The notes beneath the pieces were generated by a model. It had not been told where the DNA came from. It made no database searches and saw only the letters and a program-made list of their open reading frames with translations. Below are positions 1 through 4,835 of a stretch of DNA of 7,432 bases, piece by piece. Both the position numbers and the translations under genes were made by a program. The DNA is taken from positions 1 to 7,432 of the forward strand of contig JAIYEB010000255.1 in the NCBI GenBank assembly GCA_027487195.1. The letters are read 5' to 3'. The DNA is from Hyphomicrobiales bacterium. GTDB taxonomy: Bacteria; Pseudomonadota; Alphaproteobacteria; Rhizobiales; UBA4765. Every line of letters starts with the position of its first letter. The first letter of the stretch is position 1.

Positions 1-291
1 CCGGGCCAGGCCGGTCTCCTGGTCCTCACTGGAATTGTCGGTGGCGTCGCGCAGATCGCGATGACCTCAAGCTTCAAGTATGCCGATGCCTCGCTCGTTG
101 CGCCGTTTGATTACACGTCGCTGCTGTTCGCCCTTGTGCTCGGGTACTTCCTCTTTGGCGATCTGCCTTCGAGCTACATGGTGGCAGGAGCGATAATCGT
201 CATTTTCGCCGGTCTTTTCGTGATCTATCGCGAGCGCCAGCTCGGGCTTGAGCGCGACAAGGAAAACGAGACCGGCAAGGTGATCCGGTAG
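1..291 (+). CDS. EamA/DMT-family transporter, C-terminal fragment
   Basis: The 5' end lies outside the window; the open frame runs from base 1 to a TAG stop and gives the last 96 residues. Three hydrophobic segments are visible, at about residues 4–21, 31–52 and 57–76, followed by a charged, hydrophilic tail (77–96). The pattern of a helix, a loop resembling 'KYADASLVAPFDY', a helix, 'FGDLPSS' and a last helix is typical of the second EamA repeat in drug/metabolite transporters (10-TM inner-membrane exporters). In that repeat the 'A.AS.VAPF.Y' segment opens the penultimate helix. The substrate cannot be told from this part. The gene converges on the XRE–cupin regulator with a 28-nt gap; such regulators often sit beside transporter genes, but control of this one is only inferred. 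The family call is fairly sure, the specificity unknown. Confidence 0.85.
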   Translation, partial: PGQAGLLVLTGIVGGVAQIAMTSSFKYADASLVAPFDYTSLLFALVLGYFLFGDLPSSYMVAGAIIVIFAGLFVIYRERQLGLERDKENETGKVIR

Positions 292-319
292 CGCCGGGCG
301 AGACTTCGAGCCCCGCTGC

Positions 320-934
320 TTATTCCATCACCGCTGCCTTCAGGATCACGACCATCGTGGCCCGGCCAGCCTCGGGGCTCACACAGCGAATGGTATGGGC
401 CGTATCGCATCTGTAGCGCAGGGATTCGCCCGCCACGGCGGTCTCGATCTTTCCACCGATCTCGACCTCGAAGGTTCCTTGCAGAACCGAAAGGGATTCG
501 ATGGAGCCGCGCTGATGGGCGTCGGATTCAAGAACGCCACCCGGCTCGGAGACCACATCGTACCACTGCAGCCATTCCACGGTCTTGATCCAGCCAATGA
601 TCGAAAGGCGCATCTTGCCATCTTCCGATACGATCTCTGGCGTCTCGTTCCGGACGGTCTTCTCGACGAACGGCTCTTCTTCGGTTGCGGCCAGAAACCG
701 GTCAATCGACACATCCAGGGCTTGTGACAGCCGCCAGATTGTCGCGAGCGTCGGGTTGGTCTCATTGCGTTCGATCTGGCTGATGATCGACTTCGCAACG
801 CCGGACTGCTCGGACAGTTCCGACAGCGACAGGTTATAGCTTCGCCGAAGCCGCTGGATCGTGCGCCCGAGTTGGCCGGAAAAGGCCTGCGCCTTGTCAT
901 CCAGATCTGCGCGTCGGGGCGTGCGTGCGACCAT
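320..934 (-). CDS. XRE-family transcriptional regulator with C-terminal cupin domain
   Basis: This 204-residue protein has the two-domain layout of cytoplasmic XRE–cupin (small-molecule-sensing) regulators. An N-terminal helix-turn-helix spans about residues 24–80, with 'LSLSELSEQSGVAKSIISQI' as the HTH core and 'ERNETNPTLATIWRLSQAL' after it. A C-terminal cupin β-barrel spans about 118–198, with H140, E146, the 'VLQGTFEVEIGG' strand pair and H180. The length is normal for the family (about 180–210). The ATG at 934 is preceded by GGAG (plus-strand 940–943) five bases upstream, which supports this start. The gene is divergent from the glycosyltransferase (137-nt gap) and convergent with the transporter fragment. 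Such proteins usually bind short inverted repeats near their own promoter and respond to an amine, amino acid or sugar ligand. The ligand and target genes cannot be read from the sequence. Confidence 0.9.
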   Translation of the reverse strand: MVARTPRRADLDDKAQAFSGQLGRTIQRLRRSYNLSLSELSEQSGVAKSIISQIERNETNPTLATIWRLSQALDVSIDRFLAATEEEPFVEKTVRNETPEIVSEDGKMRLSIIGWIKTVEWLQWYDVVSEPGGVLESDAHQRGSIESLSVLQGTFEVEIGGKIETAVAGESLRYRCDTAHTIRCVSPEAGRATMVVILKAAVME

Positions 935-961
935 TGCGGCTCCGTTCGTTCTCTCAAACAG

Positions 962-991
962 CGCATACCACTATAGCGAACAACGCCACAA
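962..991 (-). promoter_or_regulatory. Candidate promoter of the XRE–cupin regulator gene
   Basis: Read on the minus strand, TTGTGG (986–991) and TATGCG (962–967) are separated by 18 bases and lie 28–57 bases upstream of the regulator's ATG. A second −10-like hexamer, TATAGT (970–975), overlaps the spacer. The match to the sigma-70 consensus is moderate, so this is a guess based on position and hexamer likeness. No convincing promoter was found for the divergent glycosyltransferase in the same gap; TTGACC at 1016–1021 has no good −10 partner. Confidence 0.3.
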
Positions 992-1071
992 GGCGCAGCG
1001 CCATGCGCTTCGCCGTTGACCCTGTCATGCAATGTTGCAGCGCACAACGAAGAGCTGTGCTAAGGGATGTC

Positions 1072-1749
1072 ATGGTCAGTGTTGTCATTCCGACATCGAA
1101 CTCTGCTGCCACCCTGCCTGCGGCGCTTTCAGCGCTCGTTCCGGCGGCGGCGGACGGGCTCGTGCGCGAAGTGATCCTGGTGGATCATGCCTCCAGCGAC
1201 CAGACCTTCGCGATTGCGGATGCGATGGGCTGTGAAGTCATCAACGGCCCGGCAGCGAGAGGTGAGCGGCTTTTGGTGGGGGCGCAGAAAGCGCGTTGCT
1301 CGGCACTGCTGTTCCTGCACGCCGACAGCGTTCTCGCCCCAGGTTTTGAGCGGGAAGTGCGTCATTGCCTTGAAACGTGGGAAAGCCAGGGCCGTTTTGA
1401 CCAGCAAGCCGCCGTGTTTCGCACGCTGCATGAAGGTTACGGCTTTCGGCCCCGCCTGAGCGAGCGCCTGGCCGATCTTCGCGCCAGCGTTCTCGGCCTT
1501 GCCTATGGGGAATCTGGCCTGCTGATTTCCCGTCGCTTCTATGATGCGCTCGGCGGGCATCGCCCGCTTGCACTGATGGAAGATGTTGATCTCACGCGCC
1601 GGATCGGGCCCCGTCGCCTTGTGACGCTACGCTCAGGCGCATATGCCATTGCAGGCACGCGCGAGCCTGAAACGCCGCTGCGCGCAGAACGGCGCAGACA
1701 ACTGATCCCGTGGCTTCTTGGCGTGCGCTCAGAGCGGCTTCCGGGGTAG
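1072..1749 (+). CDS. Family 2 (GT-A fold) glycosyltransferase, rSAM/selenodomain-associated type-2-like
   Basis: The protein has 225 residues from the chosen ATG. AAGGGA (1062–1067) lies four bases upstream, and translation from here opens directly with 'MVSVVIPTSNSAATLP', the first β-strand of the GT-A fold. An in-frame ATG at 925 would add 49 atypical residues and run into the regulator gene, so it was rejected. Visible motifs are the nucleotide-binding strand 'EVILVDHASSDQT' (about 33–45), 'LLFLHADSVL' (about 79–88, the DxD-equivalent HAD that binds the metal and sugar nucleotide), 'YGESGLLISRRFYDALGG' (about 145–162) and 'LMEDVDLTRR' (about 168–177, the ED base motif). This order and the length near 225 fit the TIGR04283-like group. 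Donor and acceptor are unknown, there is no membrane segment, and a cytoplasmic enzyme is likely. No radical-SAM partner gene is in the window. The usual 'VDGGSSDGT' is altered to 'VDHASSDQT'. Confidence 0.82.
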   Translation: MVSVVIPTSNSAATLPAALSALVPAAADGLVREVILVDHASSDQTFAIADAMGCEVINGPAARGERLLVGAQKARCSALLFLHADSVLAPGFEREVRHCLETWESQGRFDQQAAVFRTLHEGYGFRPRLSERLADLRASVLGLAYGESGLLISRRFYDALGGHRPLALMEDVDLTRRIGPRRLVTLRSGAYAIAGTREPETPLRAERRRQLIPWLLGVRSERLPG

Positions 1750-1812
1750 GGCCGCTTTCAATCCCACTGCTGATGGAAGAACGGGCCTTTTGTCTGGAGA
1801 TTCGCAGCCGGC

Positions 1813-1841
1813 TTGATTTCCAATCCAGAGTGCCCTATATG
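1813..1841 (+). promoter_or_regulatory. Candidate promoter upstream of nadA
   Basis: TTGATT (1813–1818) and TATATG (1836–1841) are separated by exactly 17 bases, a good sigma-70-type arrangement. The −10 lies at the left edge of the first palindrome (1837–1857), so a bound repressor would block polymerase. Transcription would start near 1848 and leave a leader of about 85 nt that contains the hairpin at 1870–1892. A weaker alternative is a −10-like TATGCT at 1904–1909 within the second palindrome, but it has no clear −35. Confidence 0.4.
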
Positions 1842-1857
1842 CTCAATTGTAGCAAAA
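1837..1857 (+). promoter_or_regulatory. Upstream palindromic operator of nadA (NadQ-like), site 1
   Basis: A 21-bp imperfect palindrome with left arm ATATGCTCAA and right arm TGTAGCAAAA around a central T. The left half-site TATGCTC is the same as in the second palindrome 66 bp downstream, and the two align in one 21-bp frame. The site covers the −10 of the candidate promoter. A motif of the form TATGCTC-N5-GAGTATA is, from memory, the one assigned to NadQ, a regulator of NAD synthesis in alphaproteobacteria; this was not checked by search. The right half is degenerate, so affinity may be lower than at site 2. Confidence 0.45.
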
Positions 1858-1869
1858 GGGGCCCTTAAG

Positions 1870-1892
1870 CGCGGCATTATGCCGTGTTTTTT
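1870..1892 (+). terminator. Intrinsic-terminator-like hairpin between the two nadA operators
   Basis: CGCGGC (1870–1875) pairs with GCCGTG (1881–1886), including one G·U pair, around the loop ATTAT. Six T's (1887–1892) follow directly. The inner part CGGCAT-T-ATGCCG is a perfect dyad. The stem is short but GC-rich. It may end transcription from the glycosyltransferase gene 120 bases upstream. If transcription of nadA starts at site 1, it would instead lie in the nadA leader and could act as an attenuator. Confidence 0.5.
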
Positions 1893-1902
1893 CGGGCAGA
1901 TG

Positions 1903-1923
1903 TTATGCTCTACATGAGTATAA
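1903..1923 (+). promoter_or_regulatory. Proximal palindromic operator of nadA (NadQ-like), site 2
   Basis: A 21-bp near-perfect palindrome with arms TTATGCTC and GAGTATAA around TACAT; seven of eight arm positions pair. Its right edge touches the ribosome-binding site of nadA (AAGGGG, 1922–1927), so a bound protein would act as a roadblock or hide the start of the transcript. It shares its left half-site with site 1. It is the better of the two sites and is in the usual place for a repressor of the nad operon in alphaproteobacteria. The assignment to NadQ is from memory of the motif; no nadQ gene is in the window. Confidence 0.55.
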
Positions 1924-1933
1924 GGGGTGGGCC

Positions 1934-3004
1934 ATGGACTTCTCATCGACCTTCGAAGCTTCGACATCTCTCCCTGCCGTTGCAGCGCGCCGGTATGCGG
2001 CCTTGCCGCGTCCTTCGCTGCAGTTCACCGAAGAGGTGGCTGCGAAGACCGCGCCCCAGTGGGAGAAGATGAAGTCGGTCGTTCCCTCCGTGGAGTGGCC
2101 GTTTTTCGCGCCCTACATCGCTGCGATCAACGATCTCAAGGTCGTTCGCAACGCGGTCATCCTTGCGCACAATTACCAGACGCCCGAGATTTTCCATGGC
2201 GTCGCCGACATTGTTGGTGACAGCCTTCAGCTTGCGCTTGAGGCAACCCGCGTCAAAGCCGACGTCATCGTCCAGTGCGGCGTGCACTTCATGGCCGAGA
2301 CATCGAAGATCCTGAGCCCGTCGAAAACTGTGCTGATCCCCGACATGCGCGCGGGCTGTTCACTCGCAACCTCAATCACCGCGCAGGACATCCGCGCGAT
2401 GAAGGCGATGTATCCCGGCGTCCCGGTCGTCACCTATGTCAACACAACGGCCGAAGTGAAGGCTGAGAGCGACATCTGCGTGACGTCCTCAAACGCCGTG
2501 AAGATCGTCGAGAGCCTTGGCGTTGACCGTGTGATCTTCCTGCCGGACCAGTATCTGGCGAAGTGGGTCGCCTCACAGTCGAAGGTCAAGATCATCGCCT
2601 GGAAGGGGGCTTGCGAAGTGCATGAGCGCTTTACCGGTGCCGAGCTTCGCGCATTCCGCGATGCCGACCCGTCGGTGAAGATCATTGCCCATCCCGAGTG
2701 CCCGCCCGATGTGATTGCGGAAGCCGATTTCACCGGCTCGACTGCAGCCATGATCGACTGGACGAAGAAGCTCGGACGTGGCCGCGTCGTGATGGTCACG
2801 GAATGCTCGATGGCCGACAATGTGGCTGCAGAAGCACCCGACATTGAGTTCGTGCGCCCATGCAACCTGTGCCCGCACATGAAGCGGATCACGCTGCCAA
2901 AGATCCTCGATTGCCTGCTTGAAATGAAGCATGAGGTCGAGATCGATCCGGTGATCATTGAGCGTGCGCGCCTGCCGATCGACCGCATGATCGCAGTGAA
3001 ATAG
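1934..3004 (+). CDS. nadA: Quinolinate synthase (NadA)
   Basis: NadA condenses iminoaspartate with dihydroxyacetone phosphate to quinolinate, the second step of de novo NAD synthesis from aspartate, using an oxygen-sensitive [4Fe-4S] cluster in the cytoplasm. The protein has 356 residues, a usual length. The cluster cysteines can be placed by family motifs: C142 ('MRAGCSLA'), C227 ('WKGACEVH') and C313 ('CNLCPHMKRI'). Other signature stretches are 'AHNYQTPEI' (78–86), 'GDSLQLA' (95–101), 'CGVHFMAETSKILSP' (115–129), 'YVNTTAEVKAESD' (168–180), 'VTSSNA' (183–188) and 'HPECP' (253–257). The three homologous subdomains of the fold are complete. The start is supported by AAGGGG (1922–1927) six bases upstream. 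nadC follows after 5 nt, so the two are one operon; nadB is not between them. Two palindromes upstream suggest repression when NAD or its precursors are plentiful. Confidence 0.98.
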   Translation: MDFSSTFEASTSLPAVAARRYAALPRPSLQFTEEVAAKTAPQWEKMKSVVPSVEWPFFAPYIAAINDLKVVRNAVILAHNYQTPEIFHGVADIVGDSLQLALEATRVKADVIVQCGVHFMAETSKILSPSKTVLIPDMRAGCSLATSITAQDIRAMKAMYPGVPVVTYVNTTAEVKAESDICVTSSNAVKIVESLGVDRVIFLPDQYLAKWVASQSKVKIIAWKGACEVHERFTGAELRAFRDADPSVKIIAHPECPPDVIAEADFTGSTAAMIDWTKKLGRGRVVMVTECSMADNVAAEAPDIEFVRPCNLCPHMKRITLPKILDCLLEMKHEVEIDPVIIERARLPIDRMIAVK

Positions 3005-3009
3005 CCGGA

Positions 3010-3864
3010 ATGTATCCTCCCGAACTGCCGCGCCCGATCATCGACCGGCTCGTCGAAGCAACCTTGCTTGAAGATCTCGGGCGCGCCGGCGACATCACAA
3101 CCCAGGCGACCATTGCGCCTGGCATGCGTGCGCGCGCATCGTTTGTGGCGCGAAAGCCCGGAACGCTTGCCGGGATTGCGCTGGCCGAGGCGGCCTTCCG
3201 GATCATTGGCGGGCGCTGCCGGTTTGACGCGAAGGTTGCCGATGGCAGCCGCATCACACCCGGTCTGGTGCTCGCGGTTGCGGAGGGCGATGCCAGGGAA
3301 TTGCTGTCGGCTGAGCGTACAGCGCTCAATTTCCTTGGCCGCCTGTCAGGCGTTGCGAGCATTACAGCGCAGTTCGCCGATGCGATTTCCCACACAAAGG
3401 CGCGCATCGTGTGCACGCGCAAGACAACGCCGGGTCTTCGTGCCGTTGAGAAATATGCGGTTCGCTGTGGTGGCGGCAAGAACCACCGGTTTGGTCTGGA
3501 TGATGCGATCCTGATCAAGGACAACCATGTTGCCGTCAGCGGCGGCATCACTGCGGCGCTCAAGGCAGCAAAAGCCTTCGCAGGCCATCTTGTTGCAATC
3601 GAGATCGAGGTGGACAGCCTTGATCAGCTTAAAGAAGCGCTTTCGGCGGGCGCAAATGCTGTCTTGCTCGACAACATGTCGATTGCCGAGCTCCGCGAGG
3701 CTGTGGCCATCAATCAGGGCCGCGCGGTGCTTGAGGCATCAGGCAATGTCACGCTTGAAACCGTCAGGGCCATTGCCGAGACCGGCGTTGATCTCATCTC
3801 CTCCGGCTTCATCACCCACTCGGCGCCGAACCTCGATATCGGGCTTGATATCGAGGTCGGCTGA
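3010..3864 (+). CDS. nadC: Nicotinate-nucleotide diphosphorylase, carboxylating (quinolinate phosphoribosyltransferase)
   Basis: NadC converts quinolinate and PRPP to nicotinate mononucleotide, CO2 and pyrophosphate, so it uses the product of the preceding gene directly. The 284-residue length is normal. The N-terminal domain opens with 'LLEDLGRAGDITTQA' (19–33) and holds 'LLSAERTALNFLGRLSGVA' (98–116). The barrel then shows 'TRKTTPGLR' (136–144), 'RCGGGKNHRFGLDDA' (152–166), 'IKDNH' (169–173), 'EIEVD' (198–202), 'LLDNM' (219–223) and 'LEASGNV' (241–247). These carry the Arg, Lys, His, Glu and Asp side chains that bind quinolinate and PRPP. The ATG lies 5 nt after the nadA stop and has no strong Shine–Dalgarno (only CCGGA), so translation is probably coupled to nadA. 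The gene ends facing luxI. Regulation is expected from the nadA promoter. Confidence 0.98.
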   Translation: MYPPELPRPIIDRLVEATLLEDLGRAGDITTQATIAPGMRARASFVARKPGTLAGIALAEAAFRIIGGRCRFDAKVADGSRITPGLVLAVAEGDARELLSAERTALNFLGRLSGVASITAQFADAISHTKARIVCTRKTTPGLRAVEKYAVRCGGGKNHRFGLDDAILIKDNHVAVSGGITAALKAAKAFAGHLVAIEIEVDSLDQLKEALSAGANAVLLDNMSIAELREAVAINQGRAVLEASGNVTLETVRAIAETGVDLISSGFITHSAPNLDIGLDIEVG

Positions 3865-3878
3865 GCCGCGTGGAAACG

Positions 3879-3913
3879 TTGCCTGGTCGGTCCAGGGCAA
3901 GACCCGAAGGGTC
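3879..3913. terminator. Two tandem hairpins in the nadC / luxI convergent gap
   Basis: TTGCCTGG (3879–3886) pairs with CCAGG(G)GCAA (3892–3900), with one bulged G, around the loop TCGGT. Directly after it, GACCC (3901–3905) pairs perfectly with GGGTC (3909–3913) around GAA. Both lie within the 50-nt gap between two convergent genes, where a two-way terminator is expected. Neither strand has a proper T-run after the stems, so function as an intrinsic terminator is uncertain. Confidence 0.4.
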
Positions 3914-3914
3914 C

Positions 3915-4559
3915 CTAGGCCGCGTTGGCAAGGCGCTGTGTGGCGTTTGGTTCCAGCACGCTTGATGTGATCCCCGCCGCCGAGCGCAGGTTCATCAGCA
4001 TCCGGTCGGAGATTTCGAACAGGCCAGCAAAGGCGAGTACCCGGCCAATACGCTTTGGCTCGCCGATCGGGTCTGCCGGACAGTTTGCACGACGCAGGAT
4101 CCGCGCAAACATCGCATCATAGACGGACACGACATCGCTCAGGCCGGCGAGTTGACCGACCTCGACGATGCCGCACAGCAGTTCGCCAGTGACACGGTTG
4201 AGGAGGTGGCTCGTGCGTTCAGCCGCAGCCTCATGGTCCACCGAAAAGCGCGTGGATTCCCAAACGGTTGCGCTTTCGACCGGCTTGCCGTCTGGCAGCA
4301 GATCGCTGAACACATCAGCCAGCATGTTTGGCCCCGTCGTCGGGAGCAAGCGCAGCGATCCGCGCAACACACCTTTGTCATCCAGCGACATGAGATAGAC
4401 CGGGTCGCACTCATCATCGAAGCGATCGATTTCCCAGTCGCCGCGCAAGGGCACATCCCATTGCAGCCGATCTGAGAACACTTTCTTGCGCAGTTGGTGC
4501 ATCTGGTCGAACAGCGATGCCTCGGTGGCGCGGTCGCGATTGGTCATGATCTTGATCAT
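3915..4559 (-). CDS. LuxI-family acyl-homoserine-lactone synthase
   Basis: The enzyme makes an N-acyl-homoserine lactone quorum-sensing signal from S-adenosylmethionine and an acyl-ACP (or acyl-CoA). The 214-residue length is typical. The canonical residues of the family are all visible: R24 and F28 ('LRKKVFSDRLQW'), W34, D45 and D48 ('EIDRFDD'), R70 ('GSLRLLPT', 67–74), F84, E101 and R104 ('WESTRFSV', 100–107). It therefore looks active. The ATG at 4559 is preceded by AGGAG (plus-strand 4567–4571) seven bases upstream; a second ATG four codons in is also possible. The gene converges on nadC and diverges from yqgE. No luxR-type receptor gene occurs in the window, so its receptor must lie elsewhere. 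Acyl-chain length cannot be judged from the sequence. A 7-bp hairpin and a 13-bp dyad lie upstream and may regulate it. Confidence 0.95.
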   Translation of the reverse strand: MIKIMTNRDRATEASLFDQMHQLRKKVFSDRLQWDVPLRGDWEIDRFDDECDPVYLMSLDDKGVLRGSLRLLPTTGPNMLADVFSDLLPDGKPVESATVWESTRFSVDHEAAAERTSHLLNRVTGELLCGIVEVGQLAGLSDVVSVYDAMFARILRRANCPADPIGEPKRIGRVLAFAGLFEISDRMLMNLRSAAGITSSVLEPNATQRLANAA

Positions 4560-4584
4560 TCTCGCACTCCTGTGATGTGGGTTT

Positions 4585-4603
4585 GCAGCGCCCGCAGCGC
4601 TGC
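4585..4603 (-). repeat. Hairpin in the luxI leader
   Basis: GCAGCGC (4585–4591) and GCGCTGC (4597–4603) form a perfect 7-bp, all but one G–C, stem around a 5-nt loop. It lies 26–44 bases upstream of the luxI ATG, just outside the Shine–Dalgarno. If transcribed it would be a stable 5'-leader structure. No T-run follows on the minus strand, so it is not an intrinsic terminator. It could slow decay of the message, or be a protein site in DNA. Confidence 0.4.
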
Positions 4604-4634
4604 GCGCCTAGTGATGCGACTGGTACGAAATGCA

Positions 4635-4647
4635 ATCAACAGTTGAT
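4635..4647. promoter_or_regulatory. 13-bp perfect dyad upstream of luxI
   Basis: ATCAAC and GTTGAT flank a single central base, giving a perfect dyad 76–88 bases upstream of the luxI ATG. Position and symmetry suit an operator for luxI. It does not match the classic CT-N12-AG lux box, so a LuxR-type site is not established. Confidence 0.3.
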
Positions 4648-4741
4648 GGTTGGCGGCTGCGCCCGGCTCTCAACCCGCTGGCGCGGCACAAACAACCTGA
4701 GACTCAGTCGGCAAAAGTCCGCAGAATTTGCGCTTCCGTAT

Positions 4742-4757
4742 TTTTTCGACCGAAAAA
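4742..4757. promoter_or_regulatory. Perfect inverted repeat TTTTTCG-AC-CGAAAAA
   Basis: Seven-base arms pair perfectly around a 2-base centre, which is too tight for an RNA hairpin but suits binding of a dimeric protein to DNA. It lies 79–94 bases upstream of the yqgE ATG, in AT-rich DNA, and about 183 bases from the luxI ATG. The protein that would bind it is unknown. Confidence 0.3.
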
Positions 4758-4800
4758 CATCAGCAATTCAATCAACTAGAGGTTGTTGTCTCGGCGGCTA

Positions 4801-4829
4801 TTCTCAATCCATCAGGTCCGCGTTATTCT
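4801..4829 (+). promoter_or_regulatory. Candidate promoter giving a leaderless yqgE transcript
   Basis: TATTCT (4824–4829) lies six bases before the yqgE ATG at 4836, with a weak −35-like TTCTCA (4801–4806) 17 bases further upstream. Transcription would then begin at or next to the A of the ATG. No Shine–Dalgarno is seen before this ATG, which agrees with a leaderless message. The −35 matches only four of six consensus positions, so this is tentative. Confidence 0.3.
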
Positions 4830-4835
4830 CTTGTC

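Larger units (their letters stand above)
4560..4835. other. Divergent luxI / yqgE intergenic region
   Basis: This gap of about 276 bases holds the start signals of both genes and at least four inverted repeats: the hairpin at 4585–4603, the dyad at 4635–4647, CTGAG-A-CTCAG at 4697–4707 and TTTTTCG-AC-CGAAAAA at 4742–4757. The half nearer yqgE (about 4720–4835) is clearly richer in A and T than the rest of the window. Open frames here overlap known genes and look random. No tRNA-like or riboswitch-like fold was recognised. Confidence 0.6.

Noticed and set aside
379..1047. Minus-strand 222-codon open frame overlapping the XRE–cupin gene
   Set aside because: It is the same strand in another frame, with the Arg/Ser/Pro-rich composition typical of an out-of-frame reading of GC-rich DNA.
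925..1071. In-frame N-terminal extension of the glycosyltransferase from the ATG at 925
   Set aside because: It overlaps the start of the divergent regulator gene and encodes a sequence unlike the family; the ATG at 1072 has a ribosome-binding site and begins exactly at the first GT-A strand.
1758..1967. Minus-strand 69-codon open frame across the nadA promoter
   Set aside because: It has no recognisable motif, no evident ribosome-binding site, and covers both operators and the nadA start.
2434..2988. Long minus-strand open frame (184 codons) antisense to nadA
   Set aside because: Its composition (many Ser, Arg, Thr) is that of an antisense shadow of a GC-rich gene; no domain is recognised.
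4697..4707. CTGAG-A-CTCAG as a possible lux box
   Set aside because: The arms are only five bases and do not fit the 18–20-bp CT-N12-AG pattern; a dyad this short can arise by chance.
4728..4835. In-frame N-terminal extension of YqgE from the ATG at 4728
   Set aside because: YqgE proteins begin close to the 'FLVAMP' segment; the extension crosses AT-rich, repeat-bearing DNA that looks regulatory.
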